Below are positions 1 to 9,106 of a stretch of 64,000 bases of DNA, in pieces (position 1 is the stretch's first letter; every line of letters starts with the position of its first letter). A program made the position numbers and the translations under genes. The notes under the pieces are model-generated. The model had not been told where the DNA came from. It made no database searches and worked only from the letters and a program-made list of their open reading frames with translations. Origin of the DNA: CAVQBP01 sp963782475 (GTDB lineage: Bacteria; Bacteroidota; Ignavibacteria; Ignavibacteriales; Ignavibacteriaceae); NCBI GenBank assembly GCA_963782475.1, contig CAWAJW010000012.1, forward strand, positions 1,612,001 to 1,676,000. The letters run 5' to 3'.

Positions 1-35
1 GTGACTTGCACATGTAATAAAAAAGAGAGGTAAGC

Positions 36-871
36 AATGGAAGTAAGATATTCACCAAATTTTGAAGGATTTAAAAAGCTCGACACTGCCGGGCTTCGAA
101 ATGAATTCCTGGTTGATAAATTATTTGAGACGCGGTAAAATATATTTAGTCTATTCGGATGTAGACAGAGCAATAATCGGCTCTGCAGTTCCTGCAGATA
201 AGAAATTGAAATTGGAAGCCAGCAGGAAAGAAATGTCGGCTGATTATTTTGCAGAAAGAAGAGAATTAGGCATCATAAATATCGGGAAAGAAGGAACAAT
301 CCATGTGGACGGCAAGGAATATAGAATGGAGCATAAAGATTCATTATATATCGGGAGAGGGACGAAGGAAATAGAGTTTACCAGTAAAAGCAAGAATGAA
401 CCCGCACAATACTATTTCGTAAGTTATCCTTCACATAAAGAATTCCCCACAACGCATGCAAAATTTTCCGATGCCGAACCAAACAGGCTCGGGAGTCTGA
501 AAGATTCCAATCACAGGACAATATATAAATACATTCATCCTAACGGGATAAAAAGCTCGCAGCTTGTAATGGGATTAACGGAACTGGAGGAGGGGAGTGT
601 CTGGAATACAATGCCTGTTCATACACATCAAAGAAGATCGGAGATATATATGTATTTTAATTTGGAAAATAATTCCCTTGTATTTCATTTCATGGGCACT
701 CCTTTCGAAACAAGGCATGTTGTAATCAGAGACCGTCAGGCGGTAATATCCCCAAGCTGGTCATTCCATTCAGGTTCGGGAACACAGAATTATTCATTTA
801 TCTGGGCAATGGGAGGCGAAAACCAGGCTTTCGATGATATGGATGCGGTTAATATGAATGAATTGCTCTAA
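36..871 (+). CDS. kduI: 5-dehydro-4-deoxy-D-glucuronate isomerase (frameshifted near 130)
   Basis: KduI isomerises 5-dehydro-4-deoxy-D-glucuronate to 3-deoxy-D-glycero-2,5-hexodiulosonate in cytoplasmic breakdown of pectin or other uronates. The real start is ATG 36 behind GAGAGG: it encodes MEVRYSPNFEGFKKLDTAG then LRNEFLVDKLFE, the family N-terminus, but this frame stops at 135-137. The rest of the protein continues in another frame from about 130, so one base is missing there. The full product is about 278 residues, the usual size. The cupin metal ligands are visible in MPVHTHQRRSE (two His and a Glu near 195-202) and SWSFHSG (His near 244), matching the Zn ligands known from E. coli KduI. 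kduD follows 38 bases later. The break is probably a sequence error, but a real mutation cannot be excluded. Confidence 0.9.
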
Positions 872-909
872 TAATATTTTAATAAATCCTGTTTATAAAA
901 GAGGTAAAA

Positions 910-1671
910 ATGATTCTAGATCAATTTAGCTTAAAAGGAAAAACTGCAATTATTACAGGCTCTAACCAGGGTATCGGACAGAAATATGCACTTGCACTTG
1001 CAGAAGCCGGCGCCGATATAATCGGGGTTTCATATGTTGATGATTTTAGCGAGACAATCAAGATAATTAAGGCTACAGGGAGAGAGATAAAAATATATAA
1101 ATCAGATTTTTCAGATAGAAAATCATTATATGAATTTATAAAAAATGTCAAATCAGACTTTCCTAAGATCGATATATTAGTTAATAATGCAGGGACAATT
1201 TTAAGGAAACCTATTTCTGAACATCCGGATGAGTACTGGGATAAAGTCATTGAAGTAAACCTTTCATCCCAGTTTATATTAACGCGTGAAATCGGGAAAG
1301 ATATGGCAGAGAGAGGATACGGCAAAATTATATTCATTGCCTCTTTGTTATCTTTTCAAGGCGGTATTTGGGTGCCGGGTTATTCTGCATCCAAAGGAGG
1401 AGTAAAGCAGCTGACAATGGCTTTTGCAAATGAGTGGGCATCAAAAGGGGTAACTGTAAATGCCATTGCTCCCGGTTATATAGCTACGGAAAATACTAAA
1501 GCTCTTCGTGAAGATCCGGTTCGCAGTAAAGCTATTCTTGATAGAATACCGGCAGGAAAATGGGGAACACCGGAAGATCTGATGGGCACTATTGTCTTCC
1601 TAAGTTCAGATGCTTCAAGTTATTTAAATGGTACTGTTATAACAGTCGACGGCGGATGGATGGGAAGGTAA
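910..1671 (+). CDS. kduD: 2-dehydro-3-deoxy-D-gluconate 5-dehydrogenase (SDR)
   Basis: This 253-residue cytoplasmic short-chain dehydrogenase reduces 3-deoxy-D-glycero-2,5-hexodiulosonate to 2-keto-3-deoxygluconate, the step after KduI. The Rossmann motif TGSNQGIG is at residues 16-23, NNAG at about 92-95, and the catalytic YSASK has Tyr about 158 and Lys about 162. The C-terminal SSYLNGTVITVDGGW is typical of classical SDRs. An AGAGG Shine-Dalgarno lies just upstream of ATG 910. Position directly after kduI is what makes KduD more likely than another classical SDR such as FabG. Confidence 0.9.
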   Translation: MILDQFSLKGKTAIITGSNQGIGQKYALALAEAGADIIGVSYVDDFSETIKIIKATGREIKIYKSDFSDRKSLYEFIKNVKSDFPKIDILVNNAGTILRKPISEHPDEYWDKVIEVNLSSQFILTREIGKDMAERGYGKIIFIASLLSFQGGIWVPGYSASKGGVKQLTMAFANEWASKGVTVNAIAPGYIATENTKALREDPVRSKAILDRIPAGKWGTPEDLMGTIVFLSSDASSYLNGTVITVDGGWMGR

Positions 1672-1690
1672 AATTTTTAATTTTTGTAAT

Positions 1691-1808
1691 GGGCTGACTA
1701 AAAAATAATATTCAATTTAAAAATCAGTGTAAATCCGTTTAAATCAGCATCATCTGTGTTCTATTTTCTAGAAAATAATTACTTTTTTAGACAGCCCCTT
1801 TTTTATTT
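1691..1808 (+). repeat. Inverted-repeat element or terminator after kduD
   Basis: Ends pair as imperfect inverted repeats: gggctgactaaaaaa at 1691-1705 and ttttttagacagccc at 1783-1797 (one mismatch), followed by a T-rich run to 1808. Inside is a perfect 14-base palindrome attttctagaaaat at 1763-1776. The left 14 bases recur exactly at 60616-60629 downstream of another gene. It could end kduID transcription; the long loop is unusual for a plain terminator. Confidence 0.5.
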
Positions 1809-1841
1809 TAAACTGTTAATCTATCTTTTTCAAATGATATT

Positions 1842-4302
1842 CTAATCACCTGCAGAGTAATTTAACGGTATTTTTACTATAAATTCAGAACCTACTCCGG
1901 GTTTACTGTTCAGACTAATTGTTCCTTGAAGCAAAATTATATATTTTTTTGTTATAGTTAATCCAAGTCCTGAACCTTCATATTTCCTGCTTAAGCCTTC
2001 ACTAACCTGCCTGAATTCATCAAAAATTAAATTCTGACTTTCCTCGGGAATGCCGATCCCGGTATCGGAAAATTTAATAACAGCATATTCCTTACCGTTC
2101 ATTTCGGTTGTTAAAGATATTACTATACCCCCATGAGAAGTAAATTTTACAGCATTATTAATAATATGGGGAGATAATGTTTTGTATGATCCTTTTATCG
2201 GAATTCATTATAAGCTCATGCCTGGACATACGGATATTCAAATAAATCTTTTTAATTTGAGCAATTCCCTTATATAGTTTAATTTCTTCCTGCACCAAAT
2301 CAACTAAATTGAACCGGGATGGTTTTATTTCAAATTTATTAGCTTCGATACGGGATAAATCCAAAATTGAATTCAATGTCTCAAGTAGCCTTTTACCGCT
2401 GTTAGAAATATCCTTTACCATTTTTGAATGCTCAGAGTCTTTTATTTCTTCAGACAATATTTCAGAATAACCTAGTATCCCAACAAGGGGAGTTCTCAAT
2501 TCATGGCTCATATTGGCAAGAAAACTTGATTTAAGCTTGTTCATTTCTTCTGCTTTTTCCTTTGCTTTAATAAGTTCTTCTTCAAATTTCTTCCTTTCGG
2601 TTATATCACGGATAACAGCGATTATATAAGATTTTTCATCAAGTTGAAAAAGTGAAATATTTACTTCAACATAAAAAGGATTAGAATTTTGAAGATGTAC
2701 CCACTCAAAAAGCTGCGGTTCACCATTATACACTTTTGTAACAAATTCAAGCGCTTTTTCATTTGATGGAATTCCGTCCGGCTGATTTTCCGGAGAAAGA
2801 TCTCCTGGTGTTTTCCCAACAATTTCTGATTTTGGAATACCAAATAATTTTTCCGTAGCCGGGTTGCAGTCGATAATAATTATATTATCCATTATAAAAA
2901 TAGCATCATTCGATTTTTCAAATAAAGCCCGGAATTTTTTCTCTGAATTTTTTATCTGGATTTCGCTCTTTTTTTTCTCTGTTATATCCCTAGCTATAGC
3001 CAGCATACTTCCGTTAGGAAGAATTTTGCTGCTGATTTCACAAGGAATAGCTGTTTTATCTTTTCTAATTAAAGTCCTTTCCGAATGAATAATATTCCCG
3101 GCATGCAGTTCATCAAGCAATAATGGTTTTCTTCTTAAATCCTCTTTGTCCAGAATGTCGGTTAAATTTAGTTCTAATAATTCATGCTTAGTATAACCAA
3201 GCTTTCTACATGCAAAAGAATTTGCTTCAACTACATTAAATTCTTTATCAAAAACCATAATCCCGTCAGAAGCCTGCTCAACAAGTTCACTATATTTAAG
3301 TTCCGAATCCTGGATTTTCCTGAGAGTTAAAAGATTTTTTTTGTTGTCATAAAAAAGGATGATAACAGCTGATAAAGTAAAAATAAGAAGGAAAATTGCA
3401 CCGGCAGTTACAAGCCGGAAATTCAAAGGCTTAAGTATTTCTGAAATATCCTGTTTAGTTACCAGGTACCAGGGAGTCCCGGAAATTTTTCGAACATCTG
3501 CCAGTACCTTTGTACCCCTGTAATCAATTCCTGTAACTATCCCGTTATATCCTTTTACAGCTATAGAAGCAGGGAGTTCTCTTTTATCAGCAGGATATTT
3601 GATAGTTAAAGGAGGGGCTGAATTAAAACGAACAGGGCTGACAAATAAAATGCTGTCGTTCTCAATTCTGAAAATAAATGATTCACGTGATAATGTATTT
3701 ACATATGATTTCTTTATATAGGGAAAAATTATATAATCCGGATCAATATTAAATACTATTGCGGCAATAGGAGCATTATTTAGTATTACAGGAACAATAA
3801 CGTCATAAAATAATTTGCCGGATCTAATATTTTTTTTAATATCAGATACAATAATTCTCCCCGCTCTATATGAAGAATCAACTAATGACAATTCCAATGA
3901 GTCCGGCTGATAATCCGGATTAAGATTAATTATATTTCGATTCTTTTTATCTAAAATATAAATCGACCTGTAGCCGTGGTTTTTGAAAATCGGATAAACT
4001 GAATGGTAAATAGTTAAAGAATCTTCCTTATCTCTTCTTATATAAAAATCGCAGACAGTTTTATTGAAAAAACTGTTTTCATTTAAATAACGTGCTTCAT
4101 CCATCCTTTCATTGTACCAAGTTAAAACCTGACTTTGCTTCAATGATGAAATTGAACTCAGGTCTTTGGCTTCCACAGATAAAAGGTAATTCTTTTCGTT
4201 ATGGTAATAGAAGTAGCCGACTATTATGAATAAAACTAAAACAGTAGAAAATGTAAAAAAAAGAATCCTGGATGATTTGTATAGCAATAATTTTTTTATC
4301 AT
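1842..4302 (-). CDS. Membrane PAS-PAS sensor histidine kinase (frameshifted near 2165)
   Basis: About 820 residues once two frames are joined. Order: cytoplasmic tip, transmembrane helix about 12-32, extracytoplasmic domain of about 250 residues (Cache-like, inferred), second transmembrane helix about 297-317, two PAS domains (about 335-450 and 455-580), a short coiled coil, HisKA with H-box SHELRTPLVG (His near 599), then HATPase_c. The first frame ends at 2158 in the N-box; the next frame picks up NNAVKFTSHGG and carries DTGIGIPEE (G1) and GSGLGLTITKK (G2) to the stop at 1842. One base too many in the cccc run near 2168 would explain the break. No response regulator is adjacent, so it is an orphan kinase here; the ligand is unknown. 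Confidence 0.85.
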
Positions 4303-4729
4303 TAAGCTTTTTCTTTAATATAGTGTCAATTCATATAAATATATATCTGTCCTATGCAAGGTAAGGATTTTTTTAAATATCCAAAAGATAAGCTAAGGAA
4401 ATATCGGATTAGCCAATCTTTTTAAAGTGTTTAAATAATTATTTAATTAATTCCATATGAGACAAATAAATGCAGGTGTCCGGGATTCAATTTCAGGACT
4501 TCATGCATCCTATAGTTCAGTCACTATGATCGATAATAGCTATTTTCAAAGAATATTTAGATGAATTCGGGATGCAGTTCGATCAAACCAAATAATATAA
4601 AAAGAAGAGTATAATACCCAAAACGGCAAACTATGCTGCATTTTTTCCGCTGGAATTTTAAAAATTAAATTGCTTAACAATATATATTTTTCGTAACTTT
4701 GTGTAAGTATAATTAATAGAAGGGGTACT
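4303..4729. other. Intergenic region between divergent kinase and etf operon
   Basis: This 427-base gap separates the divergent histidine kinase and etfB. I see no supported gene; open frames here are short and without family features. The right end carries the likely etfB promoter. Confidence 0.6.
4670..4701 (+). promoter_or_regulatory. Bacteroidota-type promoter for etfB operon
   Basis: TTG at 4670-4672 and TAACTTTG at 4694-4701 (21-base spacer) match the -33/-7 pattern TTG...TAnnTTTG known for the Bacteroidota primary sigma factor. The -7 element lies 28 bases before ATG 4730. Whether this organism's sigma factor uses this consensus is inferred. Confidence 0.5.
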
Positions 4730-5620
4730 ATGGGGAAGAATAGTATCGTAATGGTTAAGCAGGTTCCGGACACGACGAATATATCCGGACAGGTAATGAA
4801 AGAAGACGGGACGGTTAATAGGGCGAAACTGCCGGCTATATTTAATCATGAGGATAGAGTTGCTCTTGAATTAGCACTCAGGATTAAAGATAAAGTAGGC
4901 GGAAAGATTACAGCCGTTACCATGGGTCCGCCTAGAGCATCGGATATTTTACGCGAGTGCCTTTACATGGGTGCGGATGAAGCAGTTTTGATTAGCGACA
5001 GGAAATTTGCCGGAGCGGATACTCTTGCTACATCATATGTCCTGTCGGAAGCTATTAAAAAAATTGGTAACTATGATTTTATTTTTGCCGGCAGGCAGGC
5101 AATTGACGGCGATACTGCACAGGTTGGACCGCAAACCGCCGAGAAATTAAATATTCCGCAAATTACCTATGCCGAAGAAATATTAGAAATAACAAGGAAT
5201 AGTGTTAAAGTTAAAAGGAAAATAGACGGCGGTTTTGAAATACTTGAATCGGGATTACCGGTATTAATTACAGTCCTTAAAGATGCATGCTTTCCTAGAC
5301 CTTTTAAAGCCAAAAGATTAATGGCATATAAAAATGCCAAAACTTTAATTGAACTTGAAAAACTCACCGAAGGCAATTCACTTTTATATGTAGATCAGCT
5401 GAAAGAGGAACATATTGCAAGGAACTTGTATATACAGACTTTAACAATGGATGATCTTCAACTCGATGTAAAAAGGTGCGGAGTTCACGGTTCTCCGACT
5501 AAAGTGCATAAAGTTGAATCGGTTGTTCTTGCCGGCGGAAACCATGAAACAATCTTACCTACCAAAGAAGGTATGGCAGATTTAGTAGACAAATTAATGG
5601 AAAATCACATTCTGGGATAA
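4730..5620 (+). CDS. etfB: Electron transfer flavoprotein beta subunit
   Basis: EtfB binds AMP and with EtfA forms the soluble FAD heterodimer that takes electrons from acyl-CoA dehydrogenases. VKQVPDT is at the N-terminus, then GADEAVLISDRKFAGADTL and GRQAIDGDTAQVGPQTAE, the family signature. At 296 residues it is about 35-40 longer than most EtfB proteins; the extra length is mainly in the C-terminal third, before GVHGSPTKV. The start ATG 4730 follows GAAGGGG. etfA begins five bases after the stop, so the two are co-transcribed with the acyl-CoA dehydrogenase. Confidence 0.93.
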   Translation: MGKNSIVMVKQVPDTTNISGQVMKEDGTVNRAKLPAIFNHEDRVALELALRIKDKVGGKITAVTMGPPRASDILRECLYMGADEAVLISDRKFAGADTLATSYVLSEAIKKIGNYDFIFAGRQAIDGDTAQVGPQTAEKLNIPQITYAEEILEITRNSVKVKRKIDGGFEILESGLPVLITVLKDACFPRPFKAKRLMAYKNAKTLIELEKLTEGNSLLYVDQLKEEHIARNLYIQTLTMDDLQLDVKRCGVHGSPTKVHKVESVVLAGGNHETILPTKEGMADLVDKLMENHILG

Positions 5621-5625
5621 TAAAG

Positions 5626-6645
5626 ATGGGGAATAATAATAGAGATATTTGGGTTTTTATTGAACAGCGCAATGGAAAACCTGCCGATGTTAGTTTCGAA
5701 CTTTTATCAAAAGGCCAGAAATTAGCTGAAAATTTGAAGGGCAAATTGAAGTCAGTTGTTATTGGCAGCAACGTAAAGGCTATTGCAGAAGAAACTTTTA
5801 AATTCGGAGCTGAAGAAGCCCTTGTTATTGATAATACGGAGCTTCATAATTATTTAACAATGCCTTACAGCAGGATCTTGAATGAGCTCGTTGAAAAACA
5901 TAAACCGCGTATCGTACTCTTCGGTGCAACTGTTATTGGAAGAGATTTAGCACCGAGAGTCGCTTCGCATACTAAAAGCGGTTTAACCGCAGACTGCACC
6001 GATCTTCAGATTTCCGATGTTACTTATCTTAAGACAGAGTACAAAGATTTACTTCTTCAAATCAGGCCTGCTTTCGGCGGAAATATAATTGCAACAATTA
6101 TATCCCCGGATATCGAAATTCAAATGGCAACGGTAAGAGAGGGAGTTATGAAAATGGAACCTCTCGAAAAACCTGTTGAAGGTAAGATTACAGAAATACC
6201 TTATATCCCAAACGGGTTTGATAATATTATTAAGATTATTGATCAACATAGAACTGAAAACAAGGTCAATTTAAAAGCTGCTCCAATTATTGTAGCAGGT
6301 GGTTACGGAATGGGAAGCGCAGATAATTTCAAATTGATTCATGAACTTGCCTCAGTAATCGGGGGAGAAATAGCAGGTTCACGTGCAGCTGTTGATGCAG
6401 GTTTTGTTCCTCCGGAAAGACAGGTCGGCCAGACAGGCGTTACTGTCAGACCCAAGCTCTACATTGCATGCGGCATTTCCGGAGCTATACAGCACCGTGC
6501 AGGAATGCAGGAATCAAATAAAATTATTGCAATTAATTCTGACCCGGAAGCACCAATATTCCATGTTGCGCATTATGGAATTGTAGGGGATGCAATGCAG
6601 GTAATCCCGATGTTTATTAATGTTTTTAAACAGAAGCTGAGATGA
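5626..6645 (+). CDS. etfA: Electron transfer flavoprotein alpha subunit
   Basis: This 339-residue subunit carries the FAD. The N-terminal ETF domain spans about 1-190. The C-terminal FAD-binding domain shows GGYGMGSADNF, GSRAAVDAGF, RQVGQTGVTV, YIACGISGAIQH and AINSDPEAPIF, all canonical. It partners EtfB encoded just upstream. Downstream, the acyl-CoA dehydrogenase starts three bases after the stop codon, which points to a dedicated donor enzyme for this Etf pair. Electrons would go on to menaquinone through an ETF:quinone oxidoreductase that is not in this window. Confidence 0.95.
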   Translation: MGNNNRDIWVFIEQRNGKPADVSFELLSKGQKLAENLKGKLKSVVIGSNVKAIAEETFKFGAEEALVIDNTELHNYLTMPYSRILNELVEKHKPRIVLFGATVIGRDLAPRVASHTKSGLTADCTDLQISDVTYLKTEYKDLLLQIRPAFGGNIIATIISPDIEIQMATVREGVMKMEPLEKPVEGKITEIPYIPNGFDNIIKIIDQHRTENKVNLKAAPIIVAGGYGMGSADNFKLIHELASVIGGEIAGSRAAVDAGFVPPERQVGQTGVTVRPKLYIACGISGAIQHRAGMQESNKIIAINSDPEAPIFHVAHYGIVGDAMQVIPMFINVFKQKLR

Positions 6646-6648
6646 AAT

Positions 6649-8370
6649 ATGCCGAATTATTTTACAGATAATACCGATCTTCTTTATCATTTTGAAAAAA
6701 TTGATTTAAAAGAAATTGTCGAAATGACTGAAGATAATTATAAGCAGATTGAAAAATTTGATTATGCCCCGCTGAATTATGAAGATGCAAAAGAAAATTA
6801 TAAGAAAGTTCTTGAAGTAGTTGGTGATATTGCTGCTAATTTTATCGCACCAAGGGCTGCGCAGATTGATGAAGAAGGAGCTGTTTATAAGGATGGTAAA
6901 GTAGAATATGCCAAAGGGACAAAAGAAGCACTCGAGATGCTTTCCAAGGCCGAATTAATGGGAATGATCCTGCCGAGAGAATATGGCGGGTTAAATTTTC
7001 CTACAACAATATACATGATGGCAGTTGAAATAATTTCCCGTGCCGAAGCATCTTTAATGAATATTTTCGGTTTGCAGGATATAGGGAAAACTATTGCACA
7101 GTTTGCAAATGATCTGCAGAAACAGGAATTCCTCCCTAGATTTTCAACCGGTGAATTTACAGGTGCAATGGCTTTAACGGAGCCCGATGCAGGCTCTGAT
7201 CTGCAGGCAGTTAAACTGCATGCATACCAGGATGAAAACGGCAATTGGTCTCTGCGGGGAGTGAAAAGATTTATTACAAACGGCAACGGAGATGTTCTGC
7301 TGGTTTTAGCCCGTACAGAACCGGGGACAAAAGATGCCCGCGGATTAAGCATGTTTGTATGCTATGGTGATGAATCGGTTAAAGTTAGAAGAATTGAACA
7401 CAAACTTGGAATCCATGGTTCACCTACATGCGAGCTCCAATTTAACGATACCCCGGCCCAACTAATCGGAACCAGAAGGTTTGGTTTATTAAAGTACGTT
7501 ATGTATCTAATGAACCGCGCCCGTGTAGGGATAGGTGCTCAGTCGCTTGGAATTTCGCAGCAGGCTTATCAGGAAGCACTAAAATATGCAAAAGCCAGGG
7601 AACAATTCGGCAAGCCGATTTACAATATGCCTGTAGTATCTAATATTTTAATAGATATGAGGGTAACTTTGGAAGCTAACCGTTCTTTATTCTATGCAAC
7701 ATGCGTTTGGCTGGATAAAAAGGAAAAGCTGGAAGAGCTTGTTGAGAATCTAAAAAAAGAGAAGAAACCATTTACAGAAGCAAATGAAAAATTAAAGGAA
7801 ACCCTAAGGGTTGTTGCATTCTTAACTCCCGTAGCAAAATATGTTTTAAGTGAATCTGCAAACAAAATTGCATACGATGCTCTGCAAATACATGGTGGAA
7901 CAGGCTATATGAAAGAATTTATGGTTGAACGTTTGGTGAGAGACGCCAGGATAACTAATATTTATGAAGGCACTTCCCAGCTCCAGGTAGTCGCTGCCGC
8001 AGGCGGGGTTATTAATGATGTTTTAGCTGAATATTTTAATGAATGGGAAAAGAAAGAATATAAAGGAAGTTTATCCCACCTTCTTAATAATTTAATTGAG
8101 GTAAGAGGATTGTTCTACGAAAGTTTAAAATATGTTAAGGATAAGAAAGATATTAATTTGCAGGAAGTAGCATCTAAGGATTTAGTTGAACTTTATACTT
8201 ATATTTATGTAGGATTTTTACTCCTTAACGAAGCAAATGAAGATCAGAAGAAAGTTTTTACTGCAAGAAGATATATTCTTGATGCTCTTTCAAAAGCAAG
8301 AAAAAATGCAGAAGCTATCAGATCCGAATTATATTCGGATATTCTGCACGCTGATACAATTTTAATATAA
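6649..8370 (+). CDS. Acyl-CoA dehydrogenase (long form)
   Basis: A FAD enzyme that oxidises an acyl-CoA to the 2-enoyl-CoA and passes electrons to EtfAB. Core motifs in order: ALTEPDAGSDLQ (FAD/substrate loop, about 174-186), YAKAREQFGKPI, YDALQIHGGTGYMKE and IYEGTSQLQ (about 437-446, where the catalytic base region lies). At 573 residues it is much longer than the usual 380; the extra 130-odd residues form a helical C-terminal extension after the EGTSQ motif. The chain length of the substrate cannot be read from the sequence. It is the third gene of the etf operon. Confidence 0.92.
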   Translation: MPNYFTDNTDLLYHFEKIDLKEIVEMTEDNYKQIEKFDYAPLNYEDAKENYKKVLEVVGDIAANFIAPRAAQIDEEGAVYKDGKVEYAKGTKEALEMLSKAELMGMILPREYGGLNFPTTIYMMAVEIISRAEASLMNIFGLQDIGKTIAQFANDLQKQEFLPRFSTGEFTGAMALTEPDAGSDLQAVKLHAYQDENGNWSLRGVKRFITNGNGDVLLVLARTEPGTKDARGLSMFVCYGDESVKVRRIEHKLGIHGSPTCELQFNDTPAQLIGTRRFGLLKYVMYLMNRARVGIGAQSLGISQQAYQEALKYAKAREQFGKPIYNMPVVSNILIDMRVTLEANRSLFYATCVWLDKKEKLEELVENLKKEKKPFTEANEKLKETLRVVAFLTPVAKYVLSESANKIAYDALQIHGGTGYMKEFMVERLVRDARITNIYEGTSQLQVVAAAGGVINDVLAEYFNEWEKKEYKGSLSHLLNNLIEVRGLFYESLKYVKDKKDINLQEVASKDLVELYTYIYVGFLLLNEANEDQKKVFTARRYILDALSKARKNAEAIRSELYSDILHADTILI

Positions 8371-8388
8371 AAAATCGGGAGAACCATA

Positions 8389-8598
8389 ATGAACAAATGT
8401 GCACTTATATACAGGATATATGATGATCATGAGGAGAAACATTACGTAAGCAGTATTCTGGATCATAAGAGGCTTGAGGAAATAGTTGATGAATACAAAG
8501 GACAGAATGAAAGAGTATATGCGAATGAGTTTATCCATTATTTAAATAAGTTTGATCCCGAAGCCCATGAAGTAGAAGTAAAAGATTTTTACTTCTAA
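8389..8598 (+). CDS. Small hypothetical protein in etf operon
   Basis: A 69-residue protein, rich in charged residues (Glu, Asp, Lys, His), with no transmembrane segment or signal peptide. GGGAG lies at good distance before ATG 8389 and the gene begins 18 bases after the acyl-CoA dehydrogenase stop, so it probably shares its transcript. It ends in KDFYF just before a hairpin. I do not recognise a family. Its position suggests, but does not show, a link with the dehydrogenase or Etf. Confidence 0.6.
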   Translation: MNKCALIYRIYDDHEEKHYVSSILDHKRLEEIVDEYKGQNERVYANEFIHYLNKFDPEAHEVEVKDFYF

Positions 8599-8613
8599 GC
8601 CGTAGCGGTTAAG

Positions 8614-8656
8614 GATGACATCTTTCGCTTCGGAATTTTAGGATAAAGATGTCGTC
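8614..8656 (+). terminator. Hairpin closing the etf operon
   Basis: gatgacatcttt at 8614-8625 pairs with aaagatgtcgtc at 8645-8656 (one G-U pair) around a 19-base loop, 15 bases after the last stop codon of the operon. The tail is tttaaaaagg, so the T run is weak; it could also protect the mRNA 3' end. Confidence 0.55.
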
Positions 8657-8985
8657 TTTAAAAAGGAGATTATAAAAATTTTTACATTCGAATTTTTAAG
8701 TGCTTCTGTATATTTTGATTTATCTAAATTGTTAATTGTAGTTTTGCGTTCGGCAACCGAATTTATTCTGCTAGTCTGACCTGGAATAGTTGTTTCCGAT
8801 AAAACAAACTCATCCATAATTACTTTTTCAACCCAGAAAGAATTTATATTTACGAATAAATTCCCTTTATAGTGTGAAGAACCGATGGTTGTGATTTCCA
8901 TGTTTGGCATAGGTTTCATTTTCATTTTAAAAGAGCTTTCACCAGAATCAAAAGTTACAATTGCACAAGTTGCAAAAGGGCTCTA
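8638..8985 (-). pseudogene. Possible gene remnant, unknown product
   Basis: An open frame runs from a stop at about 8986 to 8638. A methionine at 8925 gives 95 residues (MKMKPMPNMEITTIGSS...), but the same frame extends upstream without a start (reading SPFATCAIVTFDSGESSFK before that Met), and the last residues run into the etf operon hairpin. The composition (beta-rich, then Lys/Thr-rich) looks protein-like rather than random, so this may be the tail of a decayed gene. I recognise no family. It could equally be spurious. Confidence 0.25.
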
Positions 8986-9106
8986 ATTAAATAAGCTGTT
9001 TAATCAGACTTCTAAAATTGTGGTGAGAATTTTTTTAACGATGAATAGTAATAATCGGTTATGGATGTAACAGCAGAGAGGTGAGACTATTTTTTAAATA
9101 TATGAT

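Noticed and set aside
921..1337. 138-codon open frame opposite kduD
   Set aside because: Antisense shadow of a clear SDR gene; its translation has no family features.
4546..4849. Two overlapping minus-strand frames upstream of and into etfB
   Set aside because: They overlap the etfB promoter and start region and encode nothing recognisable.
6885..7352. 155-codon minus-strand frame inside the acyl-CoA dehydrogenase
   Set aside because: Shadow frame, no ribosome site, the plus-strand protein is unmistakable.
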